From G963674665 sp964609625 (lineage in GTDB: Bacteria > Desulfobacterota > Desulfovibrionia > Desulfovibrionales > Desulfovibrionaceae), in NCBI GenBank assembly GCA_964609625.1, contig CAZSRS010000011.1, forward strand, positions 1 through 64,000: a stretch of 64,000 nt of DNA, in the 5' to 3' direction. The translations under genes and the position numbers were made by a program. Below the pieces are notes generated by a model. The model was not told the origin of the DNA and ran no database searches. It worked only from the letters and a program-made list of their open reading frames with translations. Shown piece by piece: positions 35,541 to 43,536 of the stretch (positions are counted from its first letter, which is position 1; every line of letters begins with the position of its first letter).

Positions 35541-36206
35541 TCAGCCCTCGAGGTCCACCACGCCCAACCGCGCCGCGTAGCGTACCAGCTCCACCGGGGA
35601 GGACAGGCCCAGCTTGCCCATGATGTTGGCGCGGTGGTTGTCCACGGTCTTGCGCGAGATGAACAACTGCCTGGCGATATCCGAGGAGTGCAGGCCCTCG
35701 GCCAGGAGCCGGAAGACCTGCTGCTCGCGCTTGGAGAGCTGGGCATAGGGCGAGTCCGAGATCATGGCCCGCCGATTGGAAAATTCCAGGAGTTTCTGCA
35801 GCACCTTGGGGGACACGGCGCTGTCCAGATATTGCTCCTCCTTGCGCACGGCGTCCAGGGCCTGGGCCAGGCGGTCGGTGGTGGACTCTTTGAGCACATA
35901 GGCCCCGGCGCCGGCCCGGAAGCTCTCGGCGATGAACTCGATCTTGGAGTGCATGCTGACCACCACCACCTTGAGACCGGGCAACTGGGCCTGAAGCTGG
36001 CGCACCAGCTCGATGCCGCTGCCGTCGGGCAGGCCAATGTCCACGATGGCCACGTCTGGTTTCTTGTCCTTGGCCTGCTCCAGGGCGCTCGCGCAACTGC
36101 CCGCCTCGGCGGTGACCTCGTAGGCGCCTGTTTTGTGCACCAGGGCCTTGAGGCCCTCGCGGAACAGGGGATGGTCGTCCACGATCATGATCCGGCAACG
36201 GCTCAT
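35541..36206 (-). CDS. NarL/FixJ family response regulator
   Basis: A 221-residue two-component regulator. The receiver domain (about 4-120) has the acidic pair Asp10-Asp11, phosphoacceptor Asp56 (AIVDIGLPDGSG) and Lys106 (YVLKEST). The LuxR-type helix-turn-helix (about 155-215) reads LSKREQQVFRLLAEG and SRKTVDNHRANIMGKLG. The start overlaps the upstream histidine kinase stop by four bases, so the two are a cognate pair. The target genes are not evident. Confidence 0.95.
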   Translation of the reverse strand: MSRCRIMIVDDHPLFREGLKALVHKTGAYEVTAEAGSCASALEQAKDKKPDVAIVDIGLPDGSGIELVRQLQAQLPGLKVVVVSMHSKIEFIAESFRAGAGAYVLKESTTDRLAQALDAVRKEEQYLDSAVSPKVLQKLLEFSNRRAMISDSPYAQLSKREQQVFRLLAEGLHSSDIARQLFISRKTVDNHRANIMGKLGLSSPVELVRYAARLGVVDLEG

Positions 36207-37342
36207 CCTTGCCTCCGCAGGGGGATTTCCACCACGATCCTGGTTCCCCTGCCTGGAACGCTGCGGACACGCAGGGTACCCCCGAGGATCCTGGCGCGCT
36301 CCCCCATGCTCCAGAGCCCCATGTGCCGCTCCCGCAGTTGTTCTCCGGAGCCTGTTTCCGAGGCAAAGCCCTTGCCGTTGTCCTCGACGCGCAGGAACAC
36401 GGAGGGGTGCGAGGCCACGAGCTTGACGGATACATGGCTGGCTTGGGCGTGCCGGCGCACGTTGGACAAGGCCTCCTGGACGATGCGATAGACGTTGATC
36501 TGGAACTCGAAGTCGGGCTTGAGGCTGTCCATTCCCTCGGCCCGGAATTCCACGCGGATGCCGTGGCGGGAGGAGAACTCGTCACAGAGCCGAAAAATCG
36601 TGCTGACCAACCCCAACTGCACGAGTCCCGGGGGCAACAGGGCGTAGGAGATGCCACGCAGGGAGTCGATGACCCCGCTGACCTGGGTGGACAGCTCCTG
36701 GATTCGGGAGCCCAGGCAATTTTCCTGGCTTGCCCTGCCGCATTCCAGGGATTCGATGCCGATCTTGAGCATGCTCAGGGACTGGGCCACGTCATCGTGC
36801 AGTTCCCTGGCGATGCGTTGGCGCTCCACTTCCTGTGCGCGGATCAGCTCCCTGGACAGGGTCCGCAGGTGTTCCTCGGTCCTGCGGGTCTCCATGATCC
36901 TCCCGAGGTTCTCGGCCACGGCCTGCAGGAGGTGGGTCTCCTCTTCCAGAAAGACATCCACATCGCTGCTGGTATCGGACTGGGGGGGCGGTTTGCGCAG
37001 ATAGCAGACCTCCACGCGCCCCGCGTTCCGACCAAATGTGCGGACGGTCCTGTTCATGCGCCAACGCGTACGGCGGAAGCCCTCGGTGGCGTGACTTTGG
37101 CCGTCCAGCTCCACCCTGGCCGCGGCCAGCTCGGGGTGTTGCCAGGATTCCCGCAACCGTTGGGCCACCTCCTGGGCCAGTTCGTCCAAGGAGATGTCCT
37201 TGCGTTGGGCCAGGCGGGATATGGCGTAGAGGCAGCCCAGCTCCTTGACCCGCTCGCGCAGGTCGCGCTCCACCGCGGACATGGGCTGAATGGAAGCGGA
37301 CTCCTTGGAAATTCCGGATGTGTTTTCAGTGATTGCGTGCAT
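36203..37342 (-). CDS. Cytoplasmic sensor histidine kinase (HisKA_3)
   Basis: A 379-residue kinase of the NarX/DegS class. The N-terminal part (about 25-155) is probably a GAF-like sensor domain with no membrane segment. The HisKA_3 dimerisation motif ARELHDDVAQSLSML holds phosphoacceptor His182. The ATPase domain has VYRIVQEALSNVRRHA (N box), VEDNGKGF (G1) and GLWSMGERARILGG (G2). The ATG at 37342 is preferred over longer frames. It is translationally coupled to the response regulator. A cytosolic signal is likely; its nature is unknown. Confidence 0.92.
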   Translation of the reverse strand: MHAITENTSGISKESASIQPMSAVERDLRERVKELGCLYAISRLAQRKDISLDELAQEVAQRLRESWQHPELAAARVELDGQSHATEGFRRTRWRMNRTVRTFGRNAGRVEVCYLRKPPPQSDTSSDVDVFLEEETHLLQAVAENLGRIMETRRTEEHLRTLSRELIRAQEVERQRIARELHDDVAQSLSMLKIGIESLECGRASQENCLGSRIQELSTQVSGVIDSLRGISYALLPPGLVQLGLVSTIFRLCDEFSSRHGIRVEFRAEGMDSLKPDFEFQINVYRIVQEALSNVRRHAQASHVSVKLVASHPSVFLRVEDNGKGFASETGSGEQLRERHMGLWSMGERARILGGTLRVRSVPGRGTRIVVEIPLRRQG

Positions 37343-37396
37343 GGCTGCCCTGACGATAGCATTGGAGCAAGGACTTGTCAGCCGCTCCTTCCTGAA

Positions 37397-37427
37397 CCCG
37401 CACCCGGTCGTGAGGACCGGGTGCGGG
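37397..37427 (-). terminator. Hairpin after the FMN glutamate-synthase-domain gene
   Basis: A perfect 13-bp stem (CCCGCACCCGGTC pairing with GACCGGGTGCGGG) with a 5-base loop lies 12 bases after the stop of the gene ending at 37440. There is no T tract on minus, so it may be a weak terminator or a 3'-end stabiliser. Confidence 0.55.
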
Positions 37428-37439
37428 GAGGTGTGCGTC

Positions 37440-39080
37440 TCAGGAGAGCAGAATCTTTCTGGCGATTTCGTCCTGGGCATCGGTGCAGAAGGGGATACCG
37501 GTCTCGCGCGCTGTCTCCCTGTTGGCGGCAAAGAGATCTTCGCGGCTGATGTGGTCGACGCGGAACTTCCTGACACCGGCGAGGAACTGCTGCAAGCCAG
37601 CGCCCAGTTTATCCGCCAGGCACCACATGGCTATGGCACCGAGGGGGATTTCCTTCATGGCCTCGTGCCCGATCTTGGCCTCCACGTCGTGGTAGCAGGC
37701 GAAGATCTTTTCCGGAGTGTCGCCGAAGTTCTTGACCGTAGCGGGCAGGGTGTCCCAGTTGCCGTGCACCGTGTTCTTGCGTTCGGGGAAGATCACGCCC
37801 TCGATGTTGGAGCCCAGGAAGCCGGGGATCATGATGGCGCGCCCCATGCAAATCAGTTTGGTGAAGGGCGCTCCCAGGGCCAGGGCCTTGAAGATTTGGT
37901 CTTCCCGCGCCAGACCGCCGGCAAAGGACATGTCCACGGGACGCATGCCCTTGGTGGCCAGTAGGGCGGCGTATTCGTAGGCCTTGGCGTGCAGCAACAC
38001 CGAAGGTACGCCCCAGGTCTCCATCATGTTCCAGGGGCTCATGCCGGTGCCGCCGCCGGCACCGTCGATGGTCAGGAGGTCGAGCCCGGCCTCCGAAGCC
38101 AGGCGGATGGCCAGGGCCAGGGGCTCCATGCCGTAGCATCCGGTCTTCAGGGAGATGCGCTTGCAGCCCAGGGAGCGCAGTTGGTGCACGGCGTCGTGGA
38201 AATTGGCGCGCACGTCCTCCCAGCCGCTCTGTTCGGTGTAACCCAGCCGGCTGTGACGGGCGAAACAGGAGATGGAGCCTTCGGCAAAGGCCTGCCGCAC
38301 ACCTGGCAGATCCGGATCTGGATCCACCAGATAGCCGCGTTCCTTGAGGAACTTGGCATATTCCACGGTGCCAACCTTGATCTCGCCGCCGATGTTCTTG
38401 GCCCCTTGCCCCCACTTGAGTTCGATCATCATGTCGTCGCCGTGCTTGTCCAGGATGTATTCCGCCACGCCGTTGCGGGCGTCCTCGACATTGAGCTGCA
38501 CGATGACGGCACCATAGCCGTCGTAGTAGCGCTTGTAGGTGGCGATGCGGCGGTCCATTTCCGGGGCCTTGGTAATATGGCCCTTGGAAATCTGCGCTTC
38601 CTTGTCCACGCCTACCACGTTCTCGCCGATGACCACGGGGATGCCCACCAAGGCACAGCCGATGGCAAAGGAATCCCAGTAGCGGGCGGCGATGAGGGTC
38701 GATCCCAGGGCACCGGTCATCAACGGCATTCTGATTTTGGTTTTCTTGCCGTTGCCGAAGGCCGTTTCCAGGCTGACGTTGGTGAACAGGCAGTTGTCGG
38801 CGTTGCGCGAAGTATTTTGTGCCAAGCCCCGCGCACCGTAAAGGTTCCCCTGAATGCGCAGCGAGTTGTAGGAAACACCCACATGGGTGTTGTTGTCGCT
38901 GCCGGCCGTCACCAGCCCGTAGTCCCTGGGATAGAGCACCGACCTGCCCTGGAGCGAGGCAAGCCATGTCTCGCACTTGCCCGCGCAGTCTGCCCTGCAC
39001 AAGGTGCACAGACCGGATTGGCAGGCGGTTCCCCTGTTGGTGGTGCCGATGACGTCGTTGCCCTTTGACCTCTTTTGCAT
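37440..39080 (-). CDS. FMN-binding glutamate-synthase-domain protein
   Basis: A 546-residue protein matching only the FMN/synthase domain of glutamate synthase (GltB central part). Visible features are IELKWGQGAKNIGGEI, ISLKTGCYGMEPLALAIR, LLTIDGAGGGTGMSP and the phosphate-binding DMSFAGGLAREDQIFKALALG. There is no glutaminase domain. The N-terminus has a Cys-rich patch (CQSGLCTLCRADCAGKC) suited to one or two Fe-S clusters, and the usual GltS 3Fe-4S Cys cluster after the flavin domain is absent. AAGGAG precedes the ATG. It is monocistronic. Similar archaeal-type proteins are annotated as glutamate synthase, but activity here is unproven. Confidence 0.87.
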   Translation of the reverse strand: MQKRSKGNDVIGTTNRGTACQSGLCTLCRADCAGKCETWLASLQGRSVLYPRDYGLVTAGSDNNTHVGVSYNSLRIQGNLYGARGLAQNTSRNADNCLFTNVSLETAFGNGKKTKIRMPLMTGALGSTLIAARYWDSFAIGCALVGIPVVIGENVVGVDKEAQISKGHITKAPEMDRRIATYKRYYDGYGAVIVQLNVEDARNGVAEYILDKHGDDMMIELKWGQGAKNIGGEIKVGTVEYAKFLKERGYLVDPDPDLPGVRQAFAEGSISCFARHSRLGYTEQSGWEDVRANFHDAVHQLRSLGCKRISLKTGCYGMEPLALAIRLASEAGLDLLTIDGAGGGTGMSPWNMMETWGVPSVLLHAKAYEYAALLATKGMRPVDMSFAGGLAREDQIFKALALGAPFTKLICMGRAIMIPGFLGSNIEGVIFPERKNTVHGNWDTLPATVKNFGDTPEKIFACYHDVEAKIGHEAMKEIPLGAIAMWCLADKLGAGLQQFLAGVRKFRVDHISREDLFAANRETARETGIPFCTDAQDEIARKILLS

Positions 39081-39418
39081 GAAATTTCTCCTTGGCTGCT
39101 TGGAATATCCCGATGTTACCGAGCGCTCCCAGATGCCTGAAAAATAACGGGGAACCTGCGAGGCCGGATGCTCTTTACGGATGCGCGCAAGAAATTAGCC
39201 TCGGTTTTCCCTTCGGTCGATAGGGAGAATCCTCGATTCTTTGGGACATTCTCCCAAAATTGACCAAGGATTCATCCCGAGTACTTGAGCAACCTCGCCT
39301 ATTCACCAGCCGCGCCGTAAGGGCGTATAGTCCCTGAAAGAGCGTGCCAGAAGTACGCGCTGTTCCCGAGGCCCTGCCTCGATACGCTCGAAACACCAGC
39401 ACATTGTTGGAGATGGTC
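39081..39418. other. Divergent region upstream of the STAS/MreB-like pair
   Basis: 338 bases between the minus-strand FMN-protein gene and the plus-strand STAS gene. No gene seen. It has an inverted repeat GGGAGAAT (39223-39230) / ATTCTCCC (39248-39255) with a 17-base spacer and a candidate sigma-70 promoter for the plus side (listed). Confidence 0.55.
39302..39331 (+). promoter_or_regulatory. Candidate sigma-70 promoter for STAS/MreB-like operon
   Basis: TTCACC (39302-39307), 18-base spacer, TATAGT (39326-39331; 5/6 match to -10). Transcription would start near 39338, about 80 bases before the STAS start codon. Confidence 0.35.
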
Positions 39419-39949
39419 ATGCGCCAGCCGTTCCTCCCTTTGCCCGAGCCCTTGCCAGCACTGCTGGCCGAGGCGCTGCACCGCACGGATGGAGAACCCG
39501 AGGTGGTATCCTGGAGCCATCTGGACGAAGCGCGGCTGCGGGTGGTCTTGGGAACCACGATCCGCTCCACTCGAGGCTGGAACCTGGCTTACTGCGCCCT
39601 TGGAGATAAGACCGTGCTGCTGGCGCGCCTCCTCCCACAGCGCTTGGAACTGGCTCCCGTGGGCGACTTGCGTGGCGAGGCGGTACGCAACCTGGGCGAT
39701 GCCCTGCTCGAGGGGCTCGAAGAGGGGTGCGCCCGTTTTCTCCTGGATTTCTCCAGGGTCAGGGATATGGGCTCCCCGGCATTGGGCGTGTTGCTGAGCT
39801 TCAAACGGACCTTGATCAAGGAGGGACGGCTCCAGGATCTGGAGCTGCGGCCGGAGCCCTCTGCCGCCTGTCGCGTTCAGGCGAGTGAAGTGACATTCGC
39901 CCCTCAATCGTGTGCCGTGTCCCTGCGCGAGGTCTTGTCGTGTTTCTGA
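39419..39949 (+). CDS. STAS-domain protein
   Basis: A 176-residue protein whose C-terminal half (about 80-160) resembles a STAS/anti-sigma-factor-antagonist domain: GDALLEGLEEGCARFLLDFS, VRDMGSPALGVLLSFKRTL. The Ser after the DMG turn aligns with the usual phosphoacceptor Ser position. The N-terminal half (about 1-75) is not recognised. The ATG at 39419 has GGAG six bases upstream. Its TGA overlaps the ATG of the MreB-like gene (TGATG), so the two proteins should be made together. No sigma-factor or kinase partner is nearby. Confidence 0.7.
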   Translation: MRQPFLPLPEPLPALLAEALHRTDGEPEVVSWSHLDEARLRVVLGTTIRSTRGWNLAYCALGDKTVLLARLLPQRLELAPVGDLRGEAVRNLGDALLEGLEEGCARFLLDFSRVRDMGSPALGVLLSFKRTLIKEGRLQDLELRPEPSAACRVQASEVTFAPQSCAVSLREVLSCF

Positions 39950-40989
39950 TGCCTGCCCCTGAACAGGGATTCAGCCTCCGCTCCTGCGATCTTGCCGTGG
40001 ATTTCGGCACAGGAAATGTCGTGATTTGGGAGAGGAAGCGCGGCATCATTCTTCAGGAACCAAGCCTGGCTGCCTTCAGCGCCCGTACGTTTGGCAAGGG
40101 CAACTGCCGGGAGGTGCTGGCCGTGGGGCGCGAAGCTCGGGCCATGTTGGGCAGAACGCCGCGGGGAGTCACAGTGGTCCAGCCCATGAGTTGCGGAGTC
40201 ATCGCCGACCTCGCGTCGGCCGAGGCACTCCTGAAACGAATGCTGCGCTCCGTGGCTCGCCAGGGACTGCTCAACCGCCGGCGGCTGGTCATCGGCATCC
40301 CGCCGGATGTCACGGATGTGGAGCGCAAGGCCTTTGCCACCGCGGCTCGGGACCTGGGCGCCACGCAGGTCTACAGCCTGCCCGCGCCCTTGGCCGCAGC
40401 CATGGGCGCCGGCCTGGTCGTGGAGACGCCGCGCGCGAACATGATCCTGGATCTCGGCAGCGGCTGCTGCGAGGCCGCCGTGCTCTCCCTGGGGGGCATA
40501 GTGCTCTGCCGCACCCTGCGCAGCGGCGGGCAAGACCTCGACGCGGCACTGCAACACCTGCTCAAGACCCAGTTCCATCTGCTTGCCGGCCGCGAGGCCT
40601 GCGAAACCCTGCGCATGGAGCTGGGATCCCTGGACCCTGCCCGTGACGACGAATTCGGGGAGATCAAGGGACGGGACACCGCAAGCGGTCTGCCGCGCAC
40701 CCTGGAACTCTCGGCCGGATCCTTGCGCCCCCTGCTGACCGGTTTCGCCCGCGGCGTGGCCGGCTTGGCCAGAGAGGTCCTCGAGCGTTGCCCCCCCGAG
40801 CTGGCCGCGGACTTGGTGGATCAGGGCCTGACCCTCTGTGGGGGGCTTGCCCGGCAACACGGACTGGACGCCTTCCTGCGACAGGTCCTGCACCTGGAAA
40901 TGCACGTGGACGAAGCACCGCTGACCACGGTGGCCCGCGGTCTCGGTCTAGCCCTGGAACGTCGGGTGGATGGACTCTGTACCGCCTAG
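39949..40989 (+). CDS. Divergent MreB-like actin-family protein
   Basis: A 346-residue member of the actin/MreB superfamily. Phosphate-1 motif DLAVDFGTGNVVIW (14-27), a conserved VVQPMSCGVIAD stretch, phosphate-2 ILDLGSGCCEAAVLSLGGIV (167-186) and adenosine motif LCGGLARQHGLDAFL are visible in MreB order. The EEP motif preceding AAAIGAG in true MreB (putative catalytic Glu) is PAP here, so ATP hydrolysis may be weak or absent. No mreC/mreD follow; instead it is coupled to a STAS-domain gene. It is probably not the cell's main shape protein. Confidence 0.8.
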   Translation: MPAPEQGFSLRSCDLAVDFGTGNVVIWERKRGIILQEPSLAAFSARTFGKGNCREVLAVGREARAMLGRTPRGVTVVQPMSCGVIADLASAEALLKRMLRSVARQGLLNRRRLVIGIPPDVTDVERKAFATAARDLGATQVYSLPAPLAAAMGAGLVVETPRANMILDLGSGCCEAAVLSLGGIVLCRTLRSGGQDLDAALQHLLKTQFHLLAGREACETLRMELGSLDPARDDEFGEIKGRDTASGLPRTLELSAGSLRPLLTGFARGVAGLAREVLERCPPELAADLVDQGLTLCGGLARQHGLDAFLRQVLHLEMHVDEAPLTTVARGLGLALERRVDGLCTA

Positions 40990-41162
40990 CATGTCGCCCC
41001 TGCAATACATGCTGCATTTCAGGAGCCTGGTTGTGGGGAAGAGCCAGTATTTCGGGAACGCGCTATTTCCCCAACCAGGATAGCATTTTCAGTAACCGTG
41101 CGGCGCATCACGCAAAAACTGTTTCCGTTTCACCACGCCATGATCAGCTTGGGATCTTTTTC

Positions 41163-41192
41163 TTGACAACTCCAGGAAATAGTCAATAACCT
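41163..41192 (+). promoter_or_regulatory. Promoter of the SRP RNA gene
   Basis: A perfect TTGACA (41163-41168) and TAACCT (41187-41192) with an 18-base spacer lie just before the 4.5S RNA. Transcription would begin near 41200. Position relative to the RNA makes this convincing despite the weak -10. Confidence 0.6.
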
Positions 41193-41210
41193 GAAAGTTC
41201 GATCGCAGCA

Positions 41211-41299
41211 TGGGGAGCCGGGCGGCAGTAGCGCCGCGAACCCCGTCAGGTCCGAAAGGAAGCAGCGGTAGTGGTTGCCGCTGGGTGTCCGGCTCCCAT
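41211..41299 (+). ncRNA. ffs: Signal recognition particle RNA (4.5S RNA)
   Basis: The RNA of SRP, which binds Ffh and targets nascent membrane proteins. The conserved Ffh-binding loop is present (CCGTCAGGTCC, AAAGGAAGCAGC and the following GGTGT region), with GGCAGTAGCGCCGCGAACCC before it. The ends pair: GGGAGCC (41213-41219) with GGCTCCC (41291-41297). The length of about 88 bases fits the small bacterial form. A strong promoter and terminator flank it. Confidence 0.95.
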
Positions 41300-41336
41300 A
41301 AGAGCCCAGGGCTTCGGCCTTGGGCTCTTACGTTTT
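41299..41336 (+). terminator. Rho-independent terminator of SRP RNA
   Basis: A 14-bp stem (TAAGAGCCCAGGGC against GCCTTGGGCTCTTA, one G-T pair) closed by a TTCG tetraloop spans 41299-41330 and is followed by CGTTTTCC. It directly abuts the 4.5S RNA. Confidence 0.93.
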
Positions 41337-41404
41337 CCATGAGCGTCCCTTGTATTTTTCCATCCTCGTGCACATCAGCTTGACGAAGCAGCTCAACGGG
41401 CATA

Positions 41405-41456
41405 TTGGTCCAACCAATGTGCGAATATGTTGATTGGTTGGACCACATTGTATCAT
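41405..41456 (+). promoter_or_regulatory. Promoter with paired GntR-type operators before the TauE/SafE gene
   Basis: TTGGTCCAACCAA (41405-41417) and TTGGTTGGACCAC (41434-41446) form a 12-bp inverted repeat GGTCCAACCAAT/ATTGGTTGGACC with a 14-base spacer. Both fit TTGGT-N3-ACCA(A), the operator type of FadR/LldR/PdhR-group regulators. A promoter, TTGATT-N15-TATCAT (41430-41435, 41451-41456), is straddled by the second site, as expected for repression. The same 13-mer recurs before the GntR gene downstream. Confidence 0.7.
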
Positions 41457-41509
41457 ACACCGCCCCGCGCCGTGGGACGGCACGGGCATCCGCCCTGGGA
41501 GGCTGGAAC

Positions 41510-42307
41510 ATGCTGGAGATCATGGTCATGTACGCATTGGCTGGGGGCGTGGCCGGCATTCTGGCCGGCCTGCTGGGCATCGGTGGGGGGCTGGTCATCG
41601 TGCCCATGCTGGTGTTCTGTCTCGGACTGCAGGGGCTCGACTCGCCCCAGATCATGCAGATCGCCCTGGCCACCTCCATGGCCAGCATCATGTTCACGGC
41701 AGTGTCCAGTTTCATGGCACATCATCGTCGCGGTGCCGTGGCCTGGGACATCGTGCGGCGCATCGTGCCCGGCATCCTCGTGGGAACCCTGGCCGGATCG
41801 TTCCTGGCGTCGTCCGTGCCCTCGGACTGGCTCAAGGGCTTCTTCGTGCTGTTCCTTTTGTATGTATCCACGCAGATGTTCAAGCCGGCTCGAATCACGT
41901 CCTCGCGTCCGCTGCCGGGGCGGGCTGGGATGTTCGGCGCGGGCGGAACCATCGGCGTGTTCTCGGCCCTCGTGGGCATCGGCGGGGGAACATTGTCCGT
42001 GCCGTTCATGGCCTGGCACGGGGTGGAATTGCACCGCGCCATCGGCACCTCGGCGGCCATCGGCTTTCCCATCGCCATCGCCGGCAGCATCGGCTACGTG
42101 TACAACGGCTTGGGAGTGGGCGGTTTGCCGGCCGGGTCCCTGGGATTCGTCTATCTGCCGGCCCTGGCCGGCATAGTGCTGGTGAGCGTGCTCACGGCGC
42201 CCCTGGGCGTTCGTCTGGCGCACAAACTGCCCGTGGCCAGGTTGAGGCGCGTTTTTGCCGTGCTGCTGCTGGTGGTGGCCCTGAAAATGTTCGTCAGCCT
42301 GCTGTGA
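41510..42307 (+). CDS. TauE/SafE family sulfite exporter-type permease
   Basis: A 265-residue inner-membrane protein with about eight hydrophobic segments. It has the two family signatures, GVAGILAGLLGIGGGLVIVP near the N-terminus and VFSALVGIGGGTLSVPFM in the middle. Family members move sulfite, sulfoacetate, other organic anions or related sulfur compounds; the substrate here is not known. GGGAGG seven bases before the ATG fixes the start at 41510. Operators in its promoter match the one before the GntR gene that follows, so the regulator probably controls it. Confidence 0.92.
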   Translation: MLEIMVMYALAGGVAGILAGLLGIGGGLVIVPMLVFCLGLQGLDSPQIMQIALATSMASIMFTAVSSFMAHHRRGAVAWDIVRRIVPGILVGTLAGSFLASSVPSDWLKGFFVLFLLYVSTQMFKPARITSSRPLPGRAGMFGAGGTIGVFSALVGIGGGTLSVPFMAWHGVELHRAIGTSAAIGFPIAIAGSIGYVYNGLGVGGLPAGSLGFVYLPALAGIVLVSVLTAPLGVRLAHKLPVARLRRVFAVLLLVVALKMFVSLL

Positions 42308-42360
42308 TGTCTGACGACCGCACTCCCAGACCTTGCCTTGCCCATGGGGGGAGTGGCATG

Positions 42361-42373
42361 TTGGTCCAACCAA
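42361..42373 (+). promoter_or_regulatory. GntR-type operator before the GntR gene
   Basis: TTGGTCCAACCAA, identical to the site at 41405-41417, lies 47 bases before the regulator's TTG start. It suggests autoregulation by the downstream FadR-type protein. Confidence 0.65.
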
Positions 42374-42419
42374 TGCGAACGCAGTCTCTTGGGCTGCGCA
42401 ACGATTGTCGGGAGGGCGC

Positions 42420-43115
42420 TTGGCACGTTACCGGGACATCGTGATCCGGCTCAAGGATCTCATTGCAACCCACGGCCTGACCGCGGGCCAACGTCTGCCG
42501 GCCGAGCGGGAATTGGCCGAGCTGTTTCAGGTTTCGCGCACCAGCGTGCGCGAGGCCATCCGCGCGCTGGCAGAGCAGGGTGTGCTGGAGAGCCGCCAGG
42601 GCGACGGCACCTACGTGCGCGAACACGATCCAGGAGCCCTGGCCCAGGCGTGCAGCCAGGTTTTTGCCGCACATGGCCGCCGTCTGCGCGAGATCATGGA
42701 GTTCCGGAACATCCTGGAACCGGGATTGGCCACGCTGGCCGCCCAACGAGCCACGGCCGAGGATGTGGCCCGACTCAAGGTCCTGGCCTGCGACCAGCAG
42801 CGCCTGATCCTGACCGACGAGGACGATTCCCCGCTGGATGCGGCCTTCCACCTCCAGTTGGCCCGCGCCACGGGTAACCACGTGCTGGTGGACGTGCTGG
42901 ACGCCCTGGGGGCGGTGCTGCAGCAGAGTCGGGCCGAGCACCTGCGCGGCCCGGAGCGGCGCCGGGCTTCCCAGGAGAGCCACCTGCGGATTATCGACGC
43001 CGTGGAAGCCCGAGCGCCGGAGGCCGCGCGCAAGGCCATGGAAGAGCACCTGCGCCTGGTATGGCTCGAATTGCTGGGCGAGATCGAACCCGATACCGGC
43101 AACACGCAATGGTGA
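42420..43115 (+). CDS. GntR family transcriptional regulator (FadR/LldR type)
   Basis: A 231-residue regulator: N-terminal winged helix (RLKDLIATHGLTAGQRLP, RTSVREAIRALAEQGVLESRQGDGTYV) and C-terminal FCD ligand domain (EFRNILEPGLATLAAQ, AAFHLQLARATGNHVL). The best start is TTG at 42420, preceded by GGGAGGG; the longer frame runs through the operator. Related regulators respond to lactate, pyruvate or other organic acids. With the TauE/SafE permease and shared operators it forms a small regulon. Ligand unknown. Confidence 0.9.
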   Translation: MARYRDIVIRLKDLIATHGLTAGQRLPAERELAELFQVSRTSVREAIRALAEQGVLESRQGDGTYVREHDPGALAQACSQVFAAHGRRLREIMEFRNILEPGLATLAAQRATAEDVARLKVLACDQQRLILTDEDDSPLDAAFHLQLARATGNHVLVDVLDALGAVLQQSRAEHLRGPERRRASQESHLRIIDAVEARAPEAARKAMEEHLRLVWLELLGEIEPDTGNTQW

Positions 43116-43536
43116 TGAAAAGATTCGCCGGGGGGAAACCTTTCTGAAGAAAGGTTTCCCCCCAAACCCCCCTTCCAAAGACTTCTGGGGAATGGATGAT
43201 ACAGCGCCACAGGATGGGGCGCCCGCGAGCGCAGCGAACGTAAGCGCAGGCAAGACCGCGCTCTTGCCGGAGCGGTCAGCGCATCGTCGCACAGGACGTG
43301 CGGCGGGCGCGACATCTGGTCAATCGGGGCGTCCCCGAATAGATCCTGGCCCATCGGGCCAGGTGTGGCGGGCCAGGTGCAGGCTGTCCTTTCTTTTACG
43401 GTGGCAAACCGTCGCCGCAGGGACCTGAAAAATCCCGCGTGTCACTTGACACACCTCCTGTAAAGGAATAGGAACACCCCTCCCCTTTGCCCTCCTTGCG
43501 CATACGGTTCTGCTGGACCCAGACCCGGAGATCATC
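43116..43536. other. Intergenic region before the MATE gene
   Basis: 421 bases with no supported gene. It begins with a strong hairpin (listed), followed by the phrase CCAAAGACTTCTGGGGAATG, then GC-rich sequence with several small inverted GCGC-type stretches. A promoter for the MATE gene is not obvious. Confidence 0.55.
43130..43163 (+). terminator. Strong hairpin after the GntR gene, possible dispersed intergenic element
   Basis: A 15-bp perfect stem (GGGGGGAAACCTTTC against GAAAGGTTTCCCCCC) with a 4-base TGAA loop lies 14 bases after the regulator stop. There is no T tract on plus. The following AAACCCCCCTTCCAAAGACT wording is, as I recall, common between genes in Desulfovibrio genomes, so it may be a repeated terminator-like element. 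Confidence 0.6.
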
